Part shown: one piece after another, positions 53,182-61,115 of the stretch
Position numbering within the stretch: position 1 is the stretch's first letter
Layout of the letters: each line of letters begins with the position of its first letter
Assembly (NCBI RefSeq): GCF_017916365.1
Contig: NZ_JAFMSU010000001.1
Span: 1,488,001 to 1,552,000, forward strand
DNA length: 64,000 nt
Reading direction: 5' to 3'
Origin: Rufibacter roseolus
GTDB lineage: Bacteria; Bacteroidota; Bacteroidia; Cytophagales; Hymenobacteraceae
Notes under the pieces: model-generated
What the model was told of the DNA's origin: nothing
The model's input: only the letters and a program-made list of their open reading frames with translations
The model's database searches: none
Made by a program: the position numbers and the translations under genes

Positions 53182-54966
53182 TTATAACAGGAACGATGGT
53201 TTGTCCAGGCGTTTGGAGATGCGGTAGGCGGCATTCAGCAGACCCACGTGGCTGTAGGCCTGCGGGAAGTTACCCCATTGGCTTCCGTCTTTGGAGTCTA
53301 CGTCTTCGCTGAGCAGGCCCAGGTGGTTCGTGTATTTGAGAATGTTCTCGAACTCCGCGGTAGCTTCCTCCAGTCGGCCTACGCAGGCCAGGGCCTCAAT
53401 GTACCAGAAGGCGCAGATGAGGAACGTGCTTTGCGGCACCCCAAAGTCATCGGCGTGTTTGTAGCGGTAGAAGAGCCCCTCGGGGGTTTTAAGTTCTTTC
53501 TCCATGGCAGCCAGGTGCGACTTAGCCCGCTCAGAGGCAGGGTCAAGGTAGTGCATCATGATAAGCTGCAGGGTACTGGCGTCCATGTGGGTTTTCCCAA
53601 TGGCCTGGGTGTACACGCCCTGCTCAGGGTCAAAGCACTCCTCAATTTTGGCCGCGGCTTGGTTCATCAGGTCCGTAGCCACTTTGCCCAGTTCCTCATC
53701 GCCCATGTAGCGGGCGGCGCTGGCCGCCGCCGATGCTCCGGCCCAGTGGAACAGGTAGGTGTAGCAATGGTACTGCGCAAAATCGCGGAACTCCCAGAGG
53801 CCGGCATCCGGCTCGTGCAGGGTCTGCTTTATCTTGTCCAGCGTCTTGTAGATCAGCTTCTGCGACTCAATGCGCTCAGCGTCGTTGAAGCGCCGGTCAA
53901 TGTAGAGCGGGAGCAAAGCCACCAGAATCTGGCCGTAGACATCGTTCTGGATGTGGGTGTAGGCATCGTTGCCTATGCGCACGGGTTTGTTGCCCAGGTA
54001 ACCGTCTAGCTCCAGCTCAATCTCGGTGAGTTTGCTCTGCGCACTGATGGAGTATAGCGGCTGGTAGCGCTGCGTGTCTTTGGCCGTGATGTTGGCGATG
54101 AAGTGGAAGTACCGCTCCATTTCCTCAAAATGACCGATGTTGTTGAACGCATTGAGGATGTAGTAGGTGTCGCGCATCCAGCAGAAGCGGTAGTCCCAGT
54201 TGCGGCCGCTACCGGGGTGCTCGGGCAAGCTGGTGGTAGGCGACGCGATGATGGCGCCGGTGTCTTCGTACTGGTGTATTTTCAGGGCTAACGCAGAGCG
54301 GATCACCTGCTCCTGGAAGAAGTTGCTGATGCTGGTGTTCTTCACCCACATGCGCCAGTAGCGCGTGGTCTGCCGCAGGAACTCCTCAGCGGTGCTTTCC
54401 AGATTGGCCTCCAGCGGGGCGCCGTAGGTGAGCACAAAATACAGCGTCTCATTCAGCACGAAGGGCTGGTCTTCCAGGATGTAGCTAAGGGAGGCGTTGG
54501 TGGTGAGGCGCACTTCCTCGTCCATTCCCAGGAACGCGATGTGGTTGCTGCTGCGGCGGCGCTTGAGTTCCAGTTGCCCGTAGTTACCCACAGGCCTGCA
54601 AACCGCGCTGATGCGGGGCGACCCGGTCAGCGGTTCCACTTTCCTGATGAGCATCAGGGGTTTGTAGTAGCGCTGGTGCTGCCGGAAACGCGGAGCGAAA
54701 TCGGTGACGCGGTAGGCGCCATCCGCGCAGGTGATCTCGGTGCACAGAATGTTGGTGTTCTCCACGTAATACTGGTTCGAGGTGAAATCCTCGGCATCTG
54801 GTTTAAGGGAGAACTCGCCGCCTTTCTGCCGGTCCATCATCGGGCCGAAAACAAAGCTGCTGTCAAATCTGGGCCAGCAGAGCCATTCAATATTGGTGTC
54901 TTTGTGGATGAGGGCCAGGTAGGCGCAGTTGCCAATTAGCCCCATGTCATAGGTATGTTTCGCCAT
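53182..54966 (-). CDS. Glycoside hydrolase family 15 protein (glucoamylase/trehalase-like)
   Basis: A 594-residue enzyme without a signal peptide, so cytoplasmic. The N-terminal beta domain has MGLIGNCAYLALIHKDTNIEW and CWPRFDSSFVFGPM. The alpha/alpha-barrel catalytic domain contains GRNWDYRFCWMRDTYYILNA, LWEFRDFAQYHCYTYLFHWA and DDFGVPQSTFLICAFWYIEAL with conserved acidic residues. GH15 includes glucoamylases and the acid trehalases of actinobacteria. Facing a trehalose synthesis gene, a trehalase or alpha-glucoside hydrolase role is plausible, not shown. Confidence 0.93.
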   Translation of the reverse strand: MAKHTYDMGLIGNCAYLALIHKDTNIEWLCWPRFDSSFVFGPMMDRQKGGEFSLKPDAEDFTSNQYYVENTNILCTEITCADGAYRVTDFAPRFRQHQRYYKPLMLIRKVEPLTGSPRISAVCRPVGNYGQLELKRRRSSNHIAFLGMDEEVRLTTNASLSYILEDQPFVLNETLYFVLTYGAPLEANLESTAEEFLRQTTRYWRMWVKNTSISNFFQEQVIRSALALKIHQYEDTGAIIASPTTSLPEHPGSGRNWDYRFCWMRDTYYILNAFNNIGHFEEMERYFHFIANITAKDTQRYQPLYSISAQSKLTEIELELDGYLGNKPVRIGNDAYTHIQNDVYGQILVALLPLYIDRRFNDAERIESQKLIYKTLDKIKQTLHEPDAGLWEFRDFAQYHCYTYLFHWAGASAAASAARYMGDEELGKVATDLMNQAAAKIEECFDPEQGVYTQAIGKTHMDASTLQLIMMHYLDPASERAKSHLAAMEKELKTPEGLFYRYKHADDFGVPQSTFLICAFWYIEALACVGRLEEATAEFENILKYTNHLGLLSEDVDSKDGSQWGNFPQAYSHVGLLNAAYRISKRLDKPSFLL

Positions 54967-55189
54967 ACTTTTCTGCGGATAGGTGATAGCCAGTGAATGT
55001 CTAAGGTTACATGTACCGGATTAGAGGTATAGAGGTTTCCTTATTTTTACCGACCCCGCAAAGAGGCGCCGTTCTGGGCTTATTTCCTGAAAAACAGCCA
55101 TAAAACAAAACCTGCTTTCCTGCCTTCCATCTGGCGGAGTAGTCACAGAAAAGCAGGGAGTAGGGCAGGAGAGGCCAGAGGAGAATTTC

Positions 55190-56509
55190 TTACTGCATCC
55201 TTTCTAACTGCTCCGCGATGGATGCAAAATCAGGCCGATGGGTTGGCGCCGGGTGCATACAAATTTGTTTCAGCTGCCAGAGTTCTGCCACGCAAGCATG
55301 ATGGGCATCTTCCGGCGCTAAATGGTCCAGCAGATCTTCTAAGAGACATCCGAAGGCCCTTACTTCAATCTTTTCCAGAGCAGTGGCTTTCTGTGCGTCC
55401 GTTTTGTCATACAGCGTAGCCGCCCCAAAATCACCAAACAGCGCATGGCCTGATACATCTACCAAAGTATTATGTGCGTACAGGTCGCCGTGCATGATGC
55501 CGCGGGCATGCAGATGCGCCGCCGCCGAGGCAATGCCCCCCGCAATACTCAGGGTTTCCTGCAAAGTGAAAACGGTTCCTTCTGGGTAGACATCGCGGGT
55601 GCAGGAGGCAAAACTGGGGGAGCCCCCCAGGTTCCGGTAACCCGCCGGGATGAGTTCCAGCACCAGTCCCTGCTTCAGCGCTGGATGCTGCGTGATCTTA
55701 CCCAATACCTGCACCAGATTAGGATGTGATCCGGCGGCCATGCAGGCCTGCATCTCGTCCTCAGGCAAACCGTCGCTGGTGACTTCGCCTTTGAACACCT
55801 TTACCGCTACGTGCGCCGGGGCATCATGCGCCTTTGGGTTTGGCCAGTGGGCCCTTGAGATCACCCCCGAGGCGCCTTCGCCCAGCACATCCTCTAGCAC
55901 CAGCTCCTGCCAGGCAATCTCCTCCAGTTCCTCCATTTGGTGGTCGTGCTGGTTGCATGGGTTCCCCGAGATGGCTAGCCAGGACAAACGCGGCAAGGAA
56001 AACAGCCATTCCGGAAGCTGGGTGATCTCGTTGGCCGAGATCCGGAGCAGTTCCAGGTTCTGGCAGGCCGCCATTTCCTCAGGAAGACGGGTTAGCCTGT
56101 TACCCGCCAGCATCAGTTTCTGCATGCGGACGCATTTGCCAATGGAGGCCGGTAACTCCGCAATCTGGTTGTTGGTTAAGATGAGCCAGCGGGTATTCAC
56201 CGGAATGGCATCTTCGGCAATATGCCTGATCTTACACGCCTTAAACCCAATCATCTTCAGTTGCGGGCACTTTGCCAATACTGCCGGGAACTCAGCAAAG
56301 TCATTCTCAGAGAAGAACGCGATCTTCAGGTTTGTGAGTTGGGCAAACTCCTCCGGCAGGTGCGTTAAGCGATTGCCCGTAAGGTCCAGGATCTCCAGAG
56401 TAGCAGCGAGGGTTAAGATTTCCAGGGGAAACTCCGTCAGGTCACAGGATAGCTTCAGTCTTTTTGCCCCGGTCAGTTCGCCGGCCTGTAGTTGGGATAG
56501 GGTGTGCAT
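55190..56509 (-). CDS. Leucine-rich-repeat protein kinase
   Basis: A 439-residue fusion. About seven LRR units cover residues 20-190 (LEILDLTGNRLTHLPEEFAQL, MQKLMLAGNRLTRLPEEMAAC). A Hanks-type kinase domain follows (about 205-439) with glycine loop LGEGASGVISRA, VAVKVF with Lys237, catalytic loop HGDLYAHN (Asp342, Asn347) and FGDFGAA with Asp360. The HRD arginine is replaced by Gly, so activation-loop control is probably absent, but all catalytic residues are kept. No membrane helix or signal peptide. Possibly a cytoplasmic signalling kinase; partner unknown. Confidence 0.92.
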   Translation of the reverse strand: MHTLSQLQAGELTGAKRLKLSCDLTEFPLEILTLAATLEILDLTGNRLTHLPEEFAQLTNLKIAFFSENDFAEFPAVLAKCPQLKMIGFKACKIRHIAEDAIPVNTRWLILTNNQIAELPASIGKCVRMQKLMLAGNRLTRLPEEMAACQNLELLRISANEITQLPEWLFSLPRLSWLAISGNPCNQHDHQMEELEEIAWQELVLEDVLGEGASGVISRAHWPNPKAHDAPAHVAVKVFKGEVTSDGLPEDEMQACMAAGSHPNLVQVLGKITQHPALKQGLVLELIPAGYRNLGGSPSFASCTRDVYPEGTVFTLQETLSIAGGIASAAAHLHARGIMHGDLYAHNTLVDVSGHALFGDFGAATLYDKTDAQKATALEKIEVRAFGCLLEDLLDHLAPEDAHHACVAELWQLKQICMHPAPTHRPDFASIAEQLERMQ

Positions 56510-56621
56510 TGATGCGCGGGTTTGAAGCGGTGAAGGTAGGGATTGATTTTGGATGCTGCTGTCAGTAGCGGCCTTCTTGCTTTCTTTTAGTTCCTTTTAC
56601 TTTTCCAAGCCCTCTCTTTTC

Positions 56622-56688
56622 TGGTTCAAGTTTTCAACTTGGACCTACCATGGTCTGCAGTTTGCAACTGCAATGAGGCGCCAGCCTC
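56622..56688 (-). repeat. Three-hairpin repeat, copy 5
   Basis: Reverse-oriented: TGGTTCAAGTTTTCAACTTG at the left and GAGGCGCCAGCCTC at the right. Middle stem TTGCAGTT-GCA-AACTGCAG is nearly perfect. Confidence 0.8.
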
Positions 56689-56747
56689 AAACTCGAATTG
56701 CCCTCTGCTTGCCTGTTAATTCAACGCTTTCACTTTCCAATATCTGA

Positions 56748-56785
56748 GATTCTCCCCTTGAGGGGAGATAAAGAGGGGTGTTTAC
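56748..56785 (+). repeat. CCCCTCC/GAGGGG short repeat, copy 5
   Basis: GATTCTCCCCTTGAGGGGAG followed by ATAAAGAGGGGTGTTTA. Confidence 0.65.
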
Positions 56786-56821
56786 ACCTGCCGATCTTCT
56801 TGCAGATCCTTTAAAGAGCAG

Positions 56822-57016
56822 TTACTTCCTATTACCTTCCTTACCAAGCCTCAAGGCTGCAGATGCGTTCTGCGGGCGTTTGTCACTTTTCTCCTTGATG
56901 AGAAAAGTAACCAAAAGAATCAAGAAGCCTCAAACTCGCTGACGCTCGGACAGTGAGGCTTCAGTTCAGTACCACCTGGCTAAAGCTATCTGTTCCATAG
57001 CCAACGCAGGCCACTG
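56822..57016 (-). repeat. 195-bp structured repeat, copy B
   Basis: Reverse-oriented match to 31775-31969 at the same length, with a 95-nt identical core. As in copy A, a three-hairpin element lies nearby and a strong unrelated inverted repeat flanks one side (57037-57087). Confidence 0.85.
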
Positions 57017-57036
57017 CAGCTGGAAAAGCCACTGCC

Positions 57037-57087
57037 TGCACTCGTCGGAGGTTGGGTTACGCATGCGCCCAACCTCCGACGAGTGCA
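57037..57087. repeat. 20-bp inverted repeat flanking 195-bp repeat, copy B
   Basis: TGCACTCGTCGGAGGTTGGG (57037-57056) and its perfect complement (57068-57087), 11-nt loop. Confidence 0.75.
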
Positions 57088-57190
57088 TGTTAGCTGCCTT
57101 GCTATGGAACCGGTGCAATGCCTTTATCGTCCTGCGGACGGGTGGGAATTGCTGCTGTCCTCTTCTTGTTATAATTGGTTGTAGAATGTA

Positions 57191-57212
57191 GAGACAAGGC
57201 ATGCCTTGTCTC
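57191..57212. repeat. GAGACAAGGC palindrome, copy 2
   Basis: Perfect 22-bp palindrome, GAGACAAGGCAT then GCCTTGTCTC. Imperfect relative at 21745-21767. Confidence 0.7.
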
Positions 57213-57267
57213 CAACGGGTCCTCCGCAATAACCGGCAGCTTCTGGAAACAACCATTAGCAACCAGA

Positions 57268-57300
57268 AAGGGCACCCACAAAAGGTGCCCTTAAATTTTT
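57268..57300. terminator. Orphan bidirectional terminator-like hairpin
   Basis: AAGGGCACC (57268-57276) pairs with GGTGCCCTT (57284-57292), followed by AAATTTTTT. No gene on either side ends here. It is a relative of the hairpin at 21687-21713. Confidence 0.5.
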
Positions 57301-57331
57301 TCGTTGCCATTCCATTCTCAACCTCGCCACC

Positions 57332-57355
57332 GTTATTGGTGTTATCACCAATAAC
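57332..57355. repeat. GTTATTGGTG palindrome
   Basis: GTTATTGGTG-TTAT-CACCAATAAC. Same kind of centre as 49230-49275 and 21945-21971. Confidence 0.65.
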
Positions 57356-57390
57356 TAAGACTGCTGTTCAACCGCTTTCTGACGCATTCC

Positions 57391-57424
57391 TAAATTTCCC
57401 TCCTTAGAGGGGTAGGGGTGGGTT
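57391..57424 (+). repeat. CCCCTCC/GAGGGG short repeat, copy 6
   Basis: TAAATTTCCCTCCTTAGAGG followed by GGTAGGGGTGGGTT. The full 56510-57637 stretch holds only repeats and no supportable gene. Confidence 0.65.
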
Positions 57425-57637
57425 CATAGGGAACCAGTTCCAAATCAGGGGTTTGCGGCAGGGATGCTTTTTTGGGTGGAGTAAAGAGATAAAAGCTTGA
57501 AGCTTTAAGGCTGTTTTCAAAAAAAGAGGGCTAAAAGGGAACACTGGTTTTTGAGAATGCGTTAATGCTGGAGATGATTCATTGGGAGTTGCATAAAAAT
57601 ACGGAGGGTAGACCTCCTAAATTTTTATCTATAAACT

Positions 57638-57652
57638 CTATTAAATTGATAG
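57638..57652. promoter_or_regulatory. Palindromic operator-like site upstream of the cys operon
   Basis: CTATTAAATTGATAG reads as CTATYAA-W-TTRATAG, two 7-bp half-sites. It ends 6 nt before the -33 element of the operon promoter, a place where a DNA-binding regulator would act. The regulator is unknown; an Rrf2/CymR-like protein is a guess. Confidence 0.5.
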
Positions 57653-57658
57653 GAAAAC

Positions 57659-57688
57659 TTGATTTGTGAAGATCGGTCCCTACCTTTG
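57659..57688 (+). promoter_or_regulatory. Promoter of the sulfate assimilation operon
   Basis: TTG (57659-57661), 19 nt, then TACCTTTG (57681-57688), matching the Bacteroidota TTG / TAnnTTTG promoter. Predicted start is about 57693-57695, some 35 nt before the leader ORF. Confidence 0.75.
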
Positions 57689-57728
57689 TGTCATCTTCAT
57701 TAACAGACAGATACAGATAACAGACTAC

Positions 57729-57797
57729 ATGGTCTATTCTTCTCATACAAAGCGAATGCGCTTCTGCTGTTGCAGCTCCTGCTGCTGTTGTTGCTAA
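57729..57797 (+). CDS. Polycysteine leader peptide of the cys operon
   Basis: A 22-codon ORF from ATG to TAA. Its second half reads MRFCCCSSCCCCC: residues 13-22 contain eight cysteines and two serines, encoded by TGC and TGT. It lies between a good promoter and cysH, ending 77 nt before the cysH ATG. Cysteine is the end product of the operon downstream. This is the layout of an amino-acid-sensing leader peptide, with ribosomes pausing when charged tRNA-Cys is scarce. The Cys codons overlap a small hairpin (GCAGC-TCCT-GCTGC). No U-run terminator is visible after it, so control could be by Rho, coupling or mRNA folding. Polycysteine leaders are known from mycobacteria; I know of no described case in Bacteroidota. 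Confidence 0.8.
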   Translation: MVYSSHTKRMRFCCCSSCCCCC

Positions 57798-57874
57798 TCT
57801 CTGGCAGTCAACAAATACCTATTGCCTACTCGGGCACCCCAATAATTCAATTTCTTACCTAGTACTTTCTTGCC

Positions 57875-58630
57875 ATGGCCTCTTCAAAACAAGAGCAGGT
57901 GTCTCAATTAATACAAGAGACAGAAGGCTTAACCATAGACCAGACGTTAGCGTTGCTGGTCAATCGTTTTCCCAATGAGGTGACTTTCTCTTCCAGCTTC
58001 AGCTTTGAAGACCAGGTGATCTCGCATCATATCCTGGAGAACAACTTCCCTATCCGCATTTTCACGTTGGACACCGGCCGCCTTTTCCCCGAGACTTACT
58101 CAGTGTGGAGCAGGACCAATGAGGCGTACAATACGCGCATTAAGGCCTACTACCCTAACAATGAGCAGCTGGAGGAGTTTATCCATAACACAGGGCCCAA
58201 TTCTTTCTATGAGTCTACCCAGAACCGGAAAGACTGCTGCCACATCAGAAAGGTGGAGCCGCTGAAGCGCGCGCTGGCGGGCAACTCCATCTGGATTACC
58301 GGTCTGCGCGCCGAGCACTCTCCGGGCCGCGGCGTTCTGCCCAAGTTTGAGTGGGACGAAGGAAATCAGTTGATCAAGTTTCACCCGTTGCTGTACTGGA
58401 CCACCGATGAGGTGATGGCTTTCATCAAGCAGAACAACATTCCTTACAACAAGCTCCACGACAAAGGCTTCATTTCCATTGGTTGTGCGCCTTGCACCCG
58501 CGCTATCCAGCCAGGCGAGGATTTCCGGGCTGGGCGCTGGTGGTGGGAAGACGCCAGCAAAAAAGAGTGCGGCCTTCACGTAACTGAGGAGCAGCCAGGG
58601 GTAGCCAACTCATTAGCCAAAATTGTTTAG
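57875..58630 (+). CDS. cysH: Adenylyl-sulfate (APS) reductase
   Basis: Reduces activated sulfate to sulfite; cytoplasmic. 251 residues. Signatures: TFSSSFSFEDQVISHHIL, TLDTGRLFPETY, DCCHIRKVEPLKRAL, and the C-terminal KECGLH with catalytic Cys232. Cys121-Cys122 and Cys204-x2-Cys207 form the CC/CxxC set that binds a 4Fe-4S cluster, which marks the APS-using type rather than the PAPS-using enterobacterial type. No APS kinase (cysC) gene is seen in the operon, in agreement. First full-size gene of the operon, behind the polycysteine leader. Confidence 0.95.
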   Translation: MASSKQEQVSQLIQETEGLTIDQTLALLVNRFPNEVTFSSSFSFEDQVISHHILENNFPIRIFTLDTGRLFPETYSVWSRTNEAYNTRIKAYYPNNEQLEEFIHNTGPNSFYESTQNRKDCCHIRKVEPLKRALAGNSIWITGLRAEHSPGRGVLPKFEWDEGNQLIKFHPLLYWTTDEVMAFIKQNNIPYNKLHDKGFISIGCAPCTRAIQPGEDFRAGRWWWEDASKKECGLHVTEEQPGVANSLAKIV

Positions 58631-58647
58631 CATAGCATTTTCAGATT

Positions 58648-59556
58648 ATGTCAGCATATAAATTAGATTACCTGGATCAGTTAGAATCAGAGGCGATTCA
58701 CATTTTCAGAGAAGTGGCGGGCCAGTTTGAGCGCCCAGCTCTTCTTTTTTCCGGCGGAAAAGACTCTATTGTGTTGGTGCATTTGGCTTTGAAAGCCTTT
58801 AGACCCGGCAAGTTCCCTTTCCCGCTGGTGCACATTGACACTGGCCACAACTTCCAGGAAGCCCTGGACTTCAGAGATTACCTGGCGGAGACCATAGGCG
58901 AGAAGCTGATTGTGCGCAACGTGGAAGACACCATCAAAGCCAAAGGCCTAACTGAGCAGAAAGGCAAGCTGCCTAGCCGCAACGGTCTGCAGACCTACAC
59001 CTTGCTGGACACCATTGAGGAGTTTGAGTTCGATGCCTGCATTGGCGGCGCCCGTCGCGATGAGGAGAAAGCCCGCGCCAAAGAGCGTATCTTCTCGGTA
59101 CGTGACGAGTTCGGTTCCTGGGATCCTAAGTTGCAGCGCCCTGAGCTCTGGAACATCTACAACGGCAGAATCAACAAAGGCGAGAACGTGCGCGTGTTCC
59201 CTATCAGCAACTGGACTGAGCTGGACATCTGGAACTACATCCGCCGCGAGAACATTGAGCTGCCTTCCATCTATTTCGCCCATGAGCGCGAAGTATTGGA
59301 GTTCGATGGCCGTCTGGTAGCCACCAACGAGTTTGTACAACTGCATGAGTCTGACGTGGTGACCCGCAAAACCGTGCGGTACCGCACCGTGGGCGACATG
59401 ACCTGTACTGCCGCCGTAGAATCCAGCGCCTCTACCCTGGACGACATCATCAACGAGATCATCGCCACCAACACCAGCGAGCGCGGCCAGACCCGCATTG
59501 ACGACCGCGTGTCCGAAGCTGCTATGGAAGACCGCAAGAAAAACGGATACTTCTAA
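58648..59556 (+). CDS. cysD: Sulfate adenylyltransferase subunit 2
   Basis: ATP sulfurylase catalytic subunit, forming APS from ATP and sulfate with CysN. 302 residues, standard length. PP-loop FSGGKDSIVLVHLA at about residues 34-47, then HIDTGHNFQEALDFRD, ACIGGARRDEEKARAKERIFS and FPISNWTELDIWNYI. Begins 17 nt after cysH. A 198-nt gap to cysN contains short direct repeats and a GTTTTC/GAAAAC box. Confidence 0.97.
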   Translation: MSAYKLDYLDQLESEAIHIFREVAGQFERPALLFSGGKDSIVLVHLALKAFRPGKFPFPLVHIDTGHNFQEALDFRDYLAETIGEKLIVRNVEDTIKAKGLTEQKGKLPSRNGLQTYTLLDTIEEFEFDACIGGARRDEEKARAKERIFSVRDEFGSWDPKLQRPELWNIYNGRINKGENVRVFPISNWTELDIWNYIRRENIELPSIYFAHEREVLEFDGRLVATNEFVQLHESDVVTRKTVRYRTVGDMTCTAAVESSASTLDDIINEIIATNTSERGQTRIDDRVSEAAMEDRKKNGYF

Positions 59557-59754
59557 GTGAATGAATGATTGAGTGCTGGAGTGAATGAGAGAATTGTTCG
59601 GCTCCGCCTCATGAAAGTGAATAAATGAAGAATGTCGGCGCAGCCGATGAAAGATATAGAAAGAGCACCTTGGGGTGAGCCTCCTTTTAGGTCTGTTTTT
59701 TAGAAAGCAGGCCGAAAACAGACTCAAGACTCAGAACCCAAGACTCAGAACTCA

Positions 59755-61038
59755 TTGAAAATGGATATTCTAAGATTTTTAACCGCCGGGAGCGTAGACG
59801 ATGGCAAGAGTACTTTGATTGGGCGTTTGTTGTATGACAGCAAGTCCATCATGGTAGACCAGCTGGAAGCCATTGAGCGGAGCACCAAGAACAAGGAAGA
59901 AGGCCGTGTGGACCTGGCTTTGCTCACCGACGGGCTTCGCGCGGAGCGGGAGCAGGGCATCACCATTGACGTTGCCTACAAGTACTTCTCTACGCCTAAG
60001 CGCAAATTCATCATCGCAGATACGCCGGGCCACATCCAGTACACCCGCAACATGGTGACCGGCGCGTCTAACTCAGACCTGGCCATTATCCTCATTGATG
60101 CCCGCCACGGCGTGGTGGAGCAGACCCGCCGCCACTCCATCATCGTTTCGCTGCTCAACCTGCCGCATGTGGTGGTGGCCGTGAACAAGATGGACCTGGT
60201 GCACTACTCGCAGGACAAGTACAATGACATTGTGATCGATTACTCCCAGGTGGCGGCTTCTTTGGGCCTGAAGAATGTGACCTACATTCCCATCAGTGCG
60301 TTGAACGGCGACAACATTGTGGAGAAATCAACCTCCATGCCTTGGTACGACGGAGGTTCTCTCCTGAGTGTGCTGGAGACCGTGGAGGTATCAGAAGACA
60401 TTAACCTCACTGAGGGCCGTTTCCCGGTGCAGTATGTGATCCGCCCTCAGACCGAAGAACTGCCTGATTACCGCGGTTACGCTGGCAAAATCATCAGCGG
60501 TATCTACCGCAAAGGCGACAAGGTGGTGGTACAGCCATCGGGTATTGAGAGCACCATCTCGGCGGTTGAACTGGGCGGCAAGGAAGTAGAAGAAGCCTTC
60601 GCGCCGCAGAGCGTGGTCCTGCACCTGGCAGACGATGTGGACATCAGCCGGGGCGACATGATTGTGAAGCAGGATGCCCCGGTACAGGTGGCGCAGGAGT
60701 TTGAAGTGGTATTGTGCTGGATGAGCAACACGCCGCTGGTACCCAGAAACCGCTACCTGCTGCAGATCAACAGCCGCAACGTGCGCTGTGTGGTGAAAGA
60801 ACTGGAATACAAACTAAACGTGAACACCCTGGAGAAAGAACTCTCCCCGGTTTCTGCGGGTTTGAATGATGTAGTGAAAGCCACCATCAAAACAGCTTCA
60901 CCCATTGCCTTTGACACCTACCAGAAATTGAGGGCCAACGGCGGCGCCATCCTTATTGACGAGACCAGCAACGTAACCGTTGGTGCCTGTATGATCACCA
61001 CCCAAGCCAGCGAGAAGCCTTTCTGGCCCGAAATCTAG
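59755..61038 (+). CDS. cysN: Sulfate adenylyltransferase subunit 1 (GTPase)
   Basis: GTPase that drives APS formation by CysD. 427 residues, without a fused APS kinase domain. G1 GSVDDGKSTLIGRLL (residues 11-25), G3 DTPGH, G4 NKMDL, then EF-Tu-like beta barrels. The absence of a CysC fusion fits the APS-type reductase encoded upstream. The start MKMDILRF lies 198 nt after cysD. Confidence 0.97.
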   Translation: MKMDILRFLTAGSVDDGKSTLIGRLLYDSKSIMVDQLEAIERSTKNKEEGRVDLALLTDGLRAEREQGITIDVAYKYFSTPKRKFIIADTPGHIQYTRNMVTGASNSDLAIILIDARHGVVEQTRRHSIIVSLLNLPHVVVAVNKMDLVHYSQDKYNDIVIDYSQVAASLGLKNVTYIPISALNGDNIVEKSTSMPWYDGGSLLSVLETVEVSEDINLTEGRFPVQYVIRPQTEELPDYRGYAGKIISGIYRKGDKVVVQPSGIESTISAVELGGKEVEEAFAPQSVVLHLADDVDISRGDMIVKQDAPVQVAQEFEVVLCWMSNTPLVPRNRYLLQINSRNVRCVVKELEYKLNVNTLEKELSPVSAGLNDVVKATIKTASPIAFDTYQKLRANGGAILIDETSNVTVGACMITTQASEKPFWPEI

Positions 61039-61115
61039 AAAACGGCCCTAAAACGGAAGTTCATACCATTGCCGCCGTCGCCCGCACGGGAGGCGGCGGA
61101 CTTACAAACAAAAGC

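Noticed and set aside
55650-56525. 291-codon plus-strand ORF opposite the LRR kinase
   Set aside because: Ser/Cys-rich shadow of the LRR codons, no domain; the kinase motifs on the other strand are clear.
56622-57424. Possible CRISPR array or IS in the repeat-rich 57-kb spacer
   Set aside because: The repeats are of different families with no constant repeat-spacer period, and no cas or transposase gene is visible.
59557-59754. Second leader peptide before cysN
   Set aside because: The 198-nt gap has GAATGA-type simple repeats and a spacer box but no Cys-rich ORF.
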